Positions 1-8,913 are shown, counted from the first letter of the stretch. The stretch: DNA of 21,838 bases from Spirogloea muscicola (GCA_009602725.1 WELB01000057.1:666453-688290), one strand, 5' to 3'. Notes: a model not told the origin generated them from the sequence alone. Program-made: numbers and translations.

Positions 1-49
<49 letters not shown>
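1..49. repeat. (GGC)n microsatellite
   Basis: Sixteen perfect GGC units plus one base begin the window, followed at once by non-repetitive sequence. The tract may continue to the left. No open frame can be tied to it, so whether it is coding (poly-Gly/Ala), 5' UTR or intergenic is unknown. Confidence 0.97.
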
Positions 50-50
<1 letters not shown>

Positions 51-1750
51 AGTGGGGGGAGCTCTGGGGGAGGCTTGGTGGTGGGTTGGGACCTTCTAAT
101 GTGGAAGAATGAAACGGCTCTTCCAAAGGAAGCCCTCATGTTACTTAACGGAGGCCAAGCGGAGCCAGCACACACAGTGTTCGGGAAGGGGCAGGCGGGG
201 GGGGCATCGCCCGTCGTTCGCTGCGCCTTCTGGATCGTTCTCTGGGTGCGTTCCTGGGTTCGCACGCTCGCGCGCCCACGCGCCCGGACGTCCGGGAAAG
301 CGGGCCCGCCTGCCACGCCCTCGGCCCACTCCCTCCACCACCACCACCGCGCCTGCACCTGGACGCACCCGTTGGCTGGGGGCAGGCCAGGATCCAGTGG
401 GGGGGCTGTTCTCTTTTTCTTTTATGTAGCCTTGTTTAGTCTGCACTCGACTCTGCCTGAACATTGTATTGGCTTGAATTGGCCTCCCTTTCAACTCATG
501 CGCCCCGCGCGCCTTCTCTCTTATTCTTTTGATTGCTGTGAAAGCCAGCCGTGTGCATGCGAGAAATGCGAGCGGAACTGGGACTGTTTTTTTCTAGACC
601 TTGTCCATTCCTTTGGGCTGGCCTCTCACAGCCAGCAGTCAATATGGCCGCACTTTCATTTACTTGCACCCAATGGCCACTTCAGTCGCTGTGGGCTTTA
701 GCGCCTTTTCTGGCCCCTTCGAACTTTGATCATTTTTTCCTGGGCTGGCCAATCACAGCCATCGCCCTCTACTGGAAGAGTCTTCTCCTGAGTATAGCCA
801 AGAACAGCATGCGCCCCTGGTGGTTCAATGCAATGAAGGTTCTGCAAGGCCAAGCATCGCGGAGATTGCCAGCTTGTCCAGGCTCGCCTTAAGAGCCTGG
901 CGTGGCAAGGGGGTGACCGGACGCCGCCTGCGCGTCCGTTCCCTCCCCTGAGCAGGCACCCTTGTGGTTTTCCGGCTCTTTCGGACCTTGTTCGTTCTTT
1001 TGGAGGTTGGCTTCTCACACTCGTCCGCCTACAGTATATGGAAGAGCTGCTTCTCCCCCTTGTTGCCTCCGTAATTTCCTCTCAGGCCCTCCATCACTCA
1101 ATACACGCTCCTTCGTGCGCGTCCATTTGTGGGCTCGCATCCAACGCCATTGCGCCCGCTGAAAGAGCTGGTTCTACTTTTTAGTCCCTTTTATGGATGT
1201 GGCATTCGCAGGTATAGTATCCCTATCACATGTGCTTACGCCCTGTTTCCTTAGCCATTCTTTGCATAGGTCTTCCACAGGTCCCATCCATTGCACCACT
1301 CTTGCCAGAAATGTACTAACTCTGCTTGATCTTCCTTTCATTTCATGCGCACCGCACGCCTCCCCTCCCTTTGGAGCTAGCCTTTAACAGCCAACGTCTC
1401 CTCTTAGCTGCTTCTTCTCTTAAGGTTCGCCTTTTGCAGCCATTGCCCCGTTGAAAATTGCTCCTTATTTTCATTGGGAGCTTCTCCCTCTCCTCCATGC
1501 CACTGCTGCTTGTGCTACTCAATAAAGCTCTTGCGCCGGCAAGAGATGCTTCGCCACCAGTCTGTCAACCCTTCGGCTGCTGACTAGGACTTCGTGTTTT
1601 GCAACAGAAGCACAGACAGTCTTGATGCTAAGCTTGGTGATGCACGGCCAACTCGTCCATTTCTAAGCTGGCGTGACACAGTCAGTCCCTCTTAAAAGAG
1701 GGCTTCTCTCTTGATGCCTCTATATGAGCAGGCGCGCCTAAGTATCCCCA
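50..1750. other. Intergenic, repeat-rich, no gene recognised
   Basis: No frame here resembles a known protein, and the open frames are short and of skewed composition (His, Ser, Arg and Pro rich). What can be seen are diverged copies of a module with GGGCTGGC followed by TCACAGCCA: 615-635, 742-762, and weaker forms near 1003, 1369 and 1427. One copy of a 96-bp repeat lies at 425-520. The stretch 190-400 is strongly GC-rich. I see no tRNA or other RNA gene. Confidence 0.6.
425..520 (+). repeat. Dispersed repeat A, copy 1
   Basis: This 96-bp segment runs from TGTAGCCTTG to GCGCCTTCTCTC. It matches 8336-8431 with about three differences by eye, and its second half matches 9690-9757. The high identity over 8 kb suggests recent mobility or shared ancestry with the 3' region of the retroelement at 7630-8298, directly after which copy 2 lies. 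Confidence 0.9.
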
Positions 1751-1785
1751 TTGTGTGCTGCTGTTGGGCTGCTCGCTCATGCCGC

Positions 1786-2079
1786 TCACAGGAGGCACTC
1801 ATATGAGGAGCTTTCTTTCACAGCTAGCTTGCGCATCTTCTGCATGCTTTTATCCTCGTCCTGGCGGCACTTGCTGACCTTTCACTTGACCAGCGTGCTA
1901 GCTGCTGCATCAGGCGCATCTCCCGTCCCTGTGCATTCGTCTATCAGACATGCGGCTGCAAGTTTCAGGGCTATAAGCTCACATATGCGCACTGTTATGC
2001 TGCCTGTTGCAGTGCTGGCCTCCTCTGCTGACATCAATCTACCCCAAATGTCAGTGAGCTGGCTCTCTGCAGCCGTTGC
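1786..2079 (-). pseudogene. Possible minus-strand coding remnant with in-frame TGA
   Basis: Reading down from 2079 there are 65 open codons, then TGA at 1882-1884, then 31 more codons to a second TGA at 1786-1788. The first part contains SQLTDIWGRLMSAEE and ICELIALKLAAACLIDE; the part after the TGA is Lys-rich (DEDKSMQKMRKLAVKESSS). Both halves look like real protein in composition. Just upstream, a different frame reads QVQQIAQQTASASERQR, as if a shift separates them. I do not recognise the family. It may be the 3' end of a live gene whose splicing I cannot resolve, a decayed gene, or chance. A 268-codon TTG-started frame on the opposite strand (1751-2557) is Ser/Leu/His/Cys-rich and reads like an antisense shadow. 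Confidence 0.3.
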
Positions 2080-2875
2080 CTTTCAGAGGCAGACGCAGTT
2101 TGTTGTGCTATTTGTTGCACTTGCTAGTACAGCCACAGGAACATGCCGTTATGTCCTCACCGTGTTGGCATGTGGGCGTGGCCAGCAGGAAGTAGGTTCT
2201 AAACCCTCACCAGGGCATTGCAAGCTGATGTTGCCTCTTACTGAGAGGGCCCTTGCGGCAAACACAGGGGGGACTACATTCTTTGCATGCTGGCCTCACT
2301 TTTCTGTAGATGGTCAAGCATTTGTAGTCAAAATTTGTCAACGATCTGCTCCTTCTCAGATCAGGCAGAATTCTAGCTTGTACCCTTCAACAACTGCCCC
2401 AGCAGTCATGTGCCGCTTGCGGGACAGTCTTCGTACTCATTGGTGGCCTCAGAAGTTTCTCGTGACTAGAGTTAAATCAATGAATGGAATGGCTGATAGA
2501 GGGCTGTGCCTGGACCAGCTAATAGAATATCTAACAGGGCCTCTATTGATGGCTTAAGTGGCGCATATACAACTCGTAATCAGCCCGCCATCAGCAGAGG
2601 TGTGGAGACCGGACTAGATCTAGTGCTGATGCAGGACCTGCAAAACGATGTCAGGGGCCGCACGCTTTTCATTTTAAGTCCTTGATACGCTTCCTAATCC
2701 GCGTGTCAGGCTGTCATCCTGGGCGAGGCATGCTCCACATTCTGTCCAGCTATCAAGATGTTGTTGAGCTTCAGCCTTCCAAGAATGCGCTCCTATCGAG
2801 GTGCTCCACTTTGCTTGCTTGACCTGTTAACAAACACGGAATGAGACTTGATCTGATGCCTTTGGATGACGACAA
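2080..2875. other. Unassigned stretch with one open minus-strand block
   Basis: No gene could be built here. One minus-strand block after a TTAACAG acceptor, from about 2835 to 2680, stays open for about 50 codons (for example HSWKAEAQQHLDSWTECGAC) and could be an exon of the same unresolved gene as 1786-2079. Otherwise I see nothing I can support. The left edge of the LPA1-like 3' UTR is probably near 2860. Confidence 0.4.
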
Positions 2876-2880
2876 TTACA
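2876..2880 (-). other. TGTAA polyadenylation signal (candidate) of the LPA1-like gene
   Basis: TGTAA on the minus strand lies 128 nt past the TAA of the LPA1-like gene. TGTAA is the usual chlorophyte nuclear polyadenylation element. A pentamer occurs often by chance, so this rests on position only. Confidence 0.45.
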
Positions 2881-3007
2881 GCAGATACTCTCTCACAAGC
2901 AACATAAGCAGACAACCATGCATGCATGGACAACAGCAACTCGATTGACCTGCTCAGGCAGGCTAGGCCAACCCCTCAACAATCGCTGCACACCAGTCCA
3001 GGAACTT

Positions 3008-6000
3008 TTACCTGTACATGTGAGAGGTGCTTTTCAGCCTTAAATCAGCTGGCATTGCTTCCAGTCTTGGCCATGGAAGTGGATCCAGTGGGAGCTGGTG
3101 CTGCATGGTTGTCTGCTGGTGGAGCTTCACGTTGCGACCAACAATATTGCCACTCTCTCCTTCGTTCAGTAAGGCAGCATCGCTCCCAGCTAAAGCCAAC
3201 GGAGTCTCAGGAATTGCTGTACCCAGTTCAACTCCAGTTGTGGGAGACCACTCTCCATCACGACCAGGTGATTCGTCACCAGAGAGGCTGCTGGGGTTCT
3301 CGTCAACGGATCCCTCCTAGACAGCCGGAACATACAACGTCAACCGATCCCTCCTTTTATTTTTTTTAATAGCCGGGACATACGATGTCTGACAGATGCA
3401 TTTGCTGGAGGCCAACAGACTAAGTGCCTGACCTCTGTGAGTGCAGCACAGCTTGCATGGCAGACCAAGCAAGTCTCAAGGAGATCCTTCTGCTATATGC
3501 AGAGATGTGTACACCAACCTCGTCATTGTCCACCGAAGTATGAGCTGCAGCTTTGGATGTCTCATCGCTGCTAACACTATCAGCAACCTCCTCGTCACTG
3601 CCTCCTGAATCGTCCTCGCTATGCTCTGGTACATGTACCTGGTCTGAATGCTGCTTCAAGTACAAAGTTGACGTGCTTGAGTCCTTAATGACATGAGTTC
3701 CTCACTTCAGGGACTATTAGCAAGTGAGAGTATAGCATCATGCATTTACTGCTAGCCAACCCAAAGAATGATAGCTTGCACAAATCAGCTAGCCTGTATT
3801 GAGTGTGCCCTTACACTCTCTTAAGAGCAGGTCTACATGCAGGACTTGTTGAGCATGTCACAGGAATCACGCAATCATAAGCCCACATACCAATTTGGAA
3901 GACTGGCCATCACTTGCTGTGTGACCAGGGTATCCAAGTCGCAAGTCAAGAAGCTCCTCATCTTCGACAGCGAGCTGACAACCTTCTCCACTACTGCTCC
4001 TACAGCTGTTTGTCAGACCACTGGCCCATGAATGCAAGCCGTAACTTCCGAATCTCACATTCATGGCACTTCCATCATCCAAGGTAGGTTGGCCGGTCCC
4101 CAAGTGACCTGTTTGATTGGTGGTAATTGGCACGGGACAACTGTGATATTCATGATGCCAACGTCCTGGTTCCACTATACAAGCAAAATGCTGACCCTGG
4201 CTGTTGCTGTCTGATTTGGCCTCCTGTATACCAACTTGCGTCCTATCTTGATCAAGCATCTGGCAAACTTCTGGAGCGTTCTTACAGCTGGGATCGGCAT
4301 TCTCTGGTGCGTGCATGTGAGTTTCCCTAACATGAGCTACAGCAGGTTGAGCCTGAAGATGGTCCCTTGTCACTTGAGATTGAGAGAGATAGCTGCTATC
4401 CTGGCTGACAGCCAAAGCGACGATTTGAAGACTGGAAGAAGGCTGCTGCTGTCTCTGGGATGTAGTACTTGCAAGCTTGGTTGGCACAGGCCAAGCTCTA
4501 GCCTTCGACCCATCAAACGTGACAAGCGCCATGAGATCACGAGATGACCCTTTTCGTTGTAAAAGCTGGAACATGCCCTTGGAGCTTAAGGCCGATACAG
4601 CATACTGGCTCATGTACTCTACATGGACAACCTTCACTGTGTTGGTAGTCATATCATACAAGCTAACCCCTAACTCGCGACGTCTCTGGCAGGCAAAGAC
4701 TGTCGCATGAATTGCGGCAACGCTCTTATCCACATTGGTGTTGTTCACCTGATTGATCAATAGTTGCAGAGTCAGTATCCTTCAGCAACAGAAGGTTCAT
4801 GATGCAATCCTAGAATTTGGAAGTGATTGAGCACATGGATGCACTGCAAATGTTGGCAGCAAATTACATAATGTCGATCCAGTACCTTGGGTACAAGATG
4901 CTTCTCCGCACGCTTGCACATATAGTCTTGGATAGTCCTGATATTCTTAATATACTTGGCATACTTGTTCTTAGCCGGGTCCAGTGTCATGTATTTGGCC
5001 CTCACAGCGAAGCGCTCCAGATGTTTAGCTTCATTGCTGATGTAGATTAGGAATGGAACAATTGTTGGGTGCCTTTTCATCAAGCTCATCTGCATATACA
5101 CAGCAGTGTCCTCAAATATGTCAGAGAGTAGTCTAGCTCTATAGAGGAATATCGAACATATACAGCTGAAAACAAGAAACAGCCCGCCTTGCTGCAAGAA
5201 TGTAGTCCCTCACCACGAAGTTAAGGCTGAGATGCACGCCTTCCACGATGGCAGATTCGTTACGTCTCTCCCAGATATCTATTAGTCTGTCAAGATTATC
5301 AATGACCATTTCACTTTGTGCTTTGTAGCCCTGTACCACAAGCTCCTTGATTGTCACGCCTGCAGGATCATTGAGAGCTTTGGCAGGTGCCTTCTCTTCA
5401 AGATCAAAAGGCTTGCTCCCAGCACGAGCTGCCAAAGCTTTAACACCAGACGGCGCAGCTGAGGTAGATGCACTCCATTGAGCCGTTGGATGACAACTGT
5501 CAGGCACCTCCCAGGCCCCTATGAATTCGCGACTAGTGGAGGCTCCCAAGGTGGCAGATGCTTTCCTTTTCGACTTCGCCAGAGCTATTGCTGAGCGATC
5601 AAGATGTTCGCCAGCGTGGTAGGTGGAGGCCCAAAGCAGCGGATTAGACTTCTGATCCATGAAGCTCCTCATCATATGTCGTATTGAGTCTGTTGATACT
5701 ACAGTTGTTATGCCCAAACGAGAGGCAAGCAGAGAGGCGAGTGTGGATTTGCCACACCCACTGGTTCCACTAAGGAGGACAGTGACTGAACTCTTGCGCT
5801 CCTTCAACCTGCAACACGTGCAGTCAATTGTGCTCTTCAGGAACGTTCATAAGGACAAAAGGCTCCCATCGTGCATGACACCGCAAGAGCTCAACATCAC
5901 AAATAGCTGATGAGCATTATGAACAGGAGCTTGAGTGAGGAGGATAATATTCCGGCCATGAACCTGCAAGCAGTCATGAGGTCTGAGCCTTGAGTCTGTC

Positions 6001-6527
6001 CCAGATAGCGATACTCTGCCAAAGCTTGGCAAACAGCAGCCTGGAACACCATGCGTTTGAATGTTGCAATAGATCCTTCCTTCTCTTTCCCGTGATAGTT
6101 TGCTGGCGGCGTTGCTAGATGCTTTGCATTCTTATGGAGCTCTTCTTGCCTCATAATTTCAAAGGCTCTATCGCTGATCTGCAGATGCATAGCACCATAC
6201 ATCACAGCAACATCAAGATATGGAACAACGAGAGATGGATCAGGCAGAAAATGGCAAGCGGCACTGGCTGGAATAGGCAATTTTAGCAAGTGCATACTGT
6301 ACCAGCACAACAGTATCTTCATCCTCTGTCCTCATACTTTACTTTCTTGGAGTTGCAAACCTGCAATTGCCCACCTTGAATGCAAGGCGTGCTTTACATC
6401 CCATGATTTGGAGGGTGCTTGCCAAGATGGATCGAGTATATCGAAAAGGAGGTGCGCTAGAGGCATTGTTGGCAGCGTTGTCATCTTCCACAACCAAAAT
6501 GGTGAGTAACCTGGGCTGGTCTCCCAT
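3008..6527 (-). CDS. LPA1: LPA1/2-phosphoglycerate kinase-like P-loop NTPase (7 exons, 823 aa)
   Basis: The model is complement(3008-3316, 3513-3650, 3891-4748, 4886-5089, 5214-5808, 5964-6178, 6375-6527), total 2472 nt, with every junction in phase. Exon 1 and early exon 2 carry an ATP-cone-like block ([20 protein letters not shown]). Exon 3 has the Walker A motif GTSGCGKST (residues 137-145), followed by [25 protein letters not shown] and [11 protein letters not shown]. Exons 4 and 5 add [27 protein letters not shown]-like and SSKGMFQ blocks. Exon 5 ends in a long Ser/Gln-rich insert, and exons 6-7 form an acidic tail ([18 protein letters not shown]). This is the plant family related to archaeal 2-phosphoglycerate kinase; the rice homologue is a low-phytic-acid locus, but the reaction in plants is not settled. 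ATG at 6525-6527 gives [16 protein letters not shown]. The exon 6 donor (3513 or 3519) is the least certain edge. Confidence 0.9.
3301..3387. repeat. Imperfect tandem duplication at an intron/exon edge
   Basis: Segment 3301-3337 is repeated at 3338-3387. Both begin CGTCAAC(G/C)GATCCCTCC and both end with GCCGG(A/G)ACATAC; the second copy has gained an AT-rich insert. The first copy spans the acceptor and first bases of LPA1-like exon 7, so the intron carries a near copy of the exon start just upstream. Confidence 0.85.
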
Positions 6528-6672
6528 ACGCTACATGCACCGCCAAACAAGGCCCTTCTCCCACTGCAAGGACGTGGCTGTATGCACACGGCTTGAAGAG
6601 CTAGCAACAGGACCTTCAGTGGGTGGGGTTCCAAGGACTTCTAGAAGGCGACGTCAAAGTTTCGATCAACCT

Positions 6673-6708
6673 AGGGCTCCGCCAAAGGCTCCGCACAGGG
6701 CTCCGCCT
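6673..6708. repeat. Three tandem 12-bp repeats upstream of LPA1-like
   Basis: AGGGCTCCGCCA, AAGGCTCCGCAC and AGGGCTCCGCCT follow each other without a gap, about 150 bp 5' of the LPA1-like ATG. The core GGCTCCGC (GCGGAGCC on the gene strand) recurs at exactly 12-bp steps, close to one helical turn. It could be a clustered transcription-factor site or a simple local expansion. Confidence 0.85.
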
Positions 6709-6731
6709 AGACACAGAAGCAAAAGTAAATC

Positions 6732-7076
6732 ATGTCCAGCGCTGAAGCACCGGCTCAGGAACGGCTTGAGTCCGCGAGAGGCTTTGCAGCACGCTTTGCT
6801 TCACAGCAGCCTGCCGGCAGCCCTCTTTGGCGCTCGTCGCCGGCCTCTGCCCAGCTGGCGGCCCAGCCCTGCTCGAAGAGGACGCTGGTGATGGCCCGCG
6901 AGGGCGCCAGAGGCGCGAGCGCCGCGGCGCACCTTCACCGCCGCCGCCGTCGCCTCTGCGGCAAGTCATGGCCCTGGCAGCGTCTGCTGGAGGTGCGGGG
7001 GCGCTGCAGGCATGCGGGCGCTGAAGCTCCTCGGAACGCTCGTCAAAAGGGCATGGGTTGCCTGTGCCTTGTTTGA
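6732..7076 (+). CDS. Uncertain small ORF, divergent from LPA1-like
   Basis: An ATG with A-rich context (AAATCATGTCC) opens 114 codons. The start, SSAEAPAQERLESARGFAA, looks protein-like; the rest becomes Arg/Ala-rich and low in complexity, as expected of any frame in GC-rich DNA. It begins 204 bp from the LPA1 ATG on the other strand, so it could be a first exon sharing a bidirectional promoter, but I found no convincing donor or downstream exon. Other frames of the same stretch are also open, which lowers confidence. Confidence 0.2.
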   Translation: MSSAEAPAQERLESARGFAARFASQQPAGSPLWRSSPASAQLAAQPCSKRTLVMAREGARGASAAAHLHRRRRRLCGKSWPWQRLLEVRGRCRHAGAEAPRNARQKGMGCLCLV

Positions 7077-7355
7077 ATAGGTTGCAAGGCGAAGAGCGTA
7101 CCATTCAACGAGGGTTTAACAACACCGAGGGGTCCACGTTAGGCGGGGAGAGACACTGCGCCCCTCATTCTCATCAAGGGAGGGGGCTCGCCCATTGAGC
7201 CTCATTCTCATCACCATCCCACGAGCTGCCAGCGAGCCGTGTGACGACGCCGAACTCGTACCTACCAAGTGAGAAGGCGCGCGGTGCGCATGAAAAGAAG
7301 AGAAGTTGCACTCCTAATGGGGCAAGGGCTGCGAAAAGGAGAAGTGGCACTCCGA

Positions 7356-7590
7356 ATGGCGCAGCAGGCCGCGGCCCGCCGCCACGGGCAGCAGGGCGAG
7401 CAGCCCGGCTTCAATGTCGCCGGGTCCCTCGCGCAGGTCTTCCGCATGCGGTTGGCCGTCTCGCTTCAGCGGTCCCTTGCGTTCGCAGTCCACTGGCGCG
7501 CAGGCCGAGCTTTGGCGGCGGCCTCCGGCTTCCGTCAGGGCGACGCCTTTCCACCGGCTCTGGCTCTGGCCAGGGGACCCACTTTCAGCG
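7356..7590 (+). pseudogene. 5'-truncated retrotransposon endonuclease tail, copy 1
   Basis: The frame here ends with FRMRLAVSLQRSLAF, WRAGRALAAASGFR and so on, clearly paralogous to the end of the ORF at 7630-8298 (YYRMRLSLSLQRSQA, QRAGRALSQASGFR). Only the last 70 or so residues remain, with no nuclease core. Loss of the 5' part fits the truncation typical of target-primed non-LTR retrotransposition. The two copies sit in different reading frames and differ at many positions, so they are separate old insertions rather than a recent duplication. Confidence 0.6.
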
Positions 7591-7629
7591 CTTCCCCTGG
7601 CTCCCTTCTCGTACTTTGTCCATTCTTTT
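7587..7629 (+). repeat. 43-bp repeat shared with 8587-8629
   Basis: The stretch from AGCGCTTCC to GTACTTTGTCCATTCTTT matches 8587-8629 with about three mismatches, exactly 1000 bp apart. It joins endonuclease copy 1 to copy 2 and also precedes the second GGGCTGGC module, so it probably belongs to the element's 3' non-coding end. Confidence 0.85.
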
Positions 7630-8298
7630 TCCGACGACAAGCTCGCCTTAGCTTCGCACATGCTGAGGTGTGTTGAGGGGGGTGAGCGCATTGCCTCCCA
7701 CGACCTACTAAGGGATACCATGTTTGGCATTGTGCGAGAGGCGGGATATCATCCGGCGATGGAGGTGTCTGGGATCATGCCAATCTCCTCAAGGCGCGGC
7801 AAGCCATACGTGCGGCGTCTGGACGTGGTCGCTACCCCGCGGGGCGGTGGGCCTCGTCTGCTCTTGGACGTGGTACTGATCGACGCATACAAGGCTGGCG
7901 CACCAACGTCAACCGTGTCTGGCTGGGCCACGTCCAGCGCGGAGCGCAAGAAGGAGCGGCACTACCATGATCATCCTCGAGGGGACCATCTTTACCCGTG
8001 TGCCATGGATATCTATGGAGGCTACGGCGTGAAATGGTCCTCCCTGATCCAGCATCTGGCCCGGCTGGTTGATGCGCGTCGTCGAAGTCGGGGGGGCAGC
8101 TTGGGCCACTCCAGCATTCCGCAGGCCTTAGTTGCATATTATAGAATGCGGCTCTCGCTTAGTTTGCAGCGCTCGCAAGCATTGGCTCTTCATCAACGTG
8201 CAGGGCGCGCTCTAAGTCAGGCCTCCGGCTTTCGTGGCGGCGCTCCAGCTCCCCAAGTTAGCTTGTCAGATTTGTTTGTGCTCACCCGTGGGTACTAA
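7630..8298 (+). pseudogene. PD-(D/E)XK endonuclease tail of a non-LTR retrotransposon
   Basis: An open frame of about 222 codons ends in TAA at 8296-8298. After LLRDTMFGIVREAGYHP come RRLDVVATPRGGGPRLLLDVVLID, with Asp codons at 7822 and 7867, then AERKKERHYHDHP and YPCAMDIYGGYG. This order (R-D, about 15 residues, L-D-V, then E..K and a FPLALETFGG-like strand) is that of the restriction-like nuclease found after reverse transcriptase in R2-like and algal non-LTR elements. It would nick target DNA. No reverse transcriptase lies upstream, and the frame runs straight into repeat-like sequence at 7587-7629, so this is a fragment. The assignment is from remembered family patterns, not a search. 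Confidence 0.6.
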
Positions 8299-8728
8299 TG
8301 TCATCTTAGGTACCTTAGATTAGGTCTCCGTATTATGTAGCATTGTTTAGTCTGCACTCGACTCTGCCTGAACAATGTATTGGCTTGAATTGGCCTCCCT
8401 TTCAATTCATGCGCCCCGCGCGCCTTCTCTCTCTCTCTTTTTTTGGGCTGGCTGTTCCAGCCCCTATCCTCAATGGGCGAGCTCTTTCTCACTTTCAGGA
8501 CCCTAGCCTCTCTGATTTGCGGCTGCTTAGCAGGGGTTACTGAGTGATTTGCAGCTGCTTTCTTTCTTTGTGTGCTTTGTTTCCTTAGCGCTTCCTCTGG
8601 CCCCCTTCTCGTACTTTGTTCATTCTTTCTTGGGCTGGCTTTTCCAGCCCCTATCCTCAATGGGCGAGCCCCCCTTCTTTCCCCCGGCTAGCTACTCAGA
8701 CTTGCATCTCCTGACTAGAGGTTACTGA
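8266..8728 (+). repeat. Threefold repeat of the retroelement coding end
   Basis: The last codons of the endonuclease ORF, SDLFVLTRGY-stop (8266-8298), recur as SDLRLLSRGY-stop (8511-8543) and SDLHLLTRGY-stop (8696-8728). The last two are each preceded by a GGGCTGGC...CCAGCCCCTATCCTCAATGGGCGAG module. The peptide frame is kept in all three even though the DNA has changed at third and other positions. This indicates several nested or tandem 3' ends of related elements. Confidence 0.75.
8336..8431 (+). repeat. Dispersed repeat A, copy 2
   Basis: Near-identical to 425-520 (about 93 of 96 bases by eye). It starts 37 bp after the stop codon of the endonuclease fragment, which suggests that repeat A is the 3' UTR of that element family. 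A short CT microsatellite follows. Confidence 0.9.
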
Positions 8729-8839
8729 GCGTCCTCTGGCTGATGTCTTAGTCCTAGTCCAAAGGCATGGACTGTAGTGTAAATCTTTTCCGGCAACTCT
8801 TTCTTTGGCTGGGATATTGTCCATTCTTTTTGGGCTGGC
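8445..8839 (+). repeat. GGGCTGGC palindromic modules (three direct copies)
   Basis: GGGCTGGC at 8445, 8632 and 8832 is each followed within a few bases by CCAGCC and then by a (T)ATGGGCGAG(C) block. The last two are preceded by TTGT(T/C)CATTC. The spacing is 187 and 200 bp. Each GGCTGGC...GCCAGCC core can form a short stem. Further copies lie at 615, 742, 9262 and 9531 on plus, and at 9297-9304 on minus. Confidence 0.8.
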
Positions 8840-8852
8840 TTTGCCAGCCACT

Positions 8853-8913
8853 CTTCTCTATGGGCGAGCACTTCTTCAATGGGGGCAAGAAGAAGTGCCC
8901 GCCCATAGAGAAG
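8853..8913. repeat. 25-bp inverted repeat (foldback hairpin)
   Basis: Arms 8853-8877 and 8889-8913 are complementary at 24 of 25 positions around an 11-nt loop. The left arm is the ATGGGCGAGC part of the third GGGCTGGC module, and the right arm is an inverted copy of it. Further out, GGTTACTGAGC at 8720-8730 has its reverse complement at 9009-9019, so the inversion may once have been larger. Confidence 0.92.

Larger units (their letters stand above)
6528..7355. promoter_or_regulatory. GC-rich upstream region of the LPA1-like gene
   Basis: About 830 bp without a recognised gene separate LPA1-like from the retroelement island. The part next to the LPA1 start should hold its 5' UTR and promoter. 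Three 12-bp repeats lie at 6673-6708. From about 6780 to 7020 the DNA is very GC-rich with many GCC/CCG runs. Copies of CCTCATTCTCATCA occur near 7164 and 7201. The inverted end of dispersed repeat A (ATGCGCACCGCGCGCCTTCTC, read on the minus strand) is at about 7271-7292. No TATA box stands out. Confidence 0.4.

Noticed and set aside
75-701. 208-codon plus-strand frame in the first kilobase
   Set aside because: Composition follows the underlying repeats and GC-rich DNA, two other frames are also open over much of it, and no conserved motif is present.
1751-2557. 268-codon open frame on the plus strand
   Set aside because: It starts at TTG, is rich in Ser, Leu, His and Cys without recognisable motifs, and overlaps better-looking minus-strand blocks, so it is more likely an antisense shadow.
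3420-3512. Stop at 3420-3422 as the end of the LPA1-like protein
   Set aside because: Reading through exon 6 gives non-conserved sequence, whereas splicing to 3316-3008 restores the acidic EGSVDE block typical of the plant family and ends cleanly in TAA.
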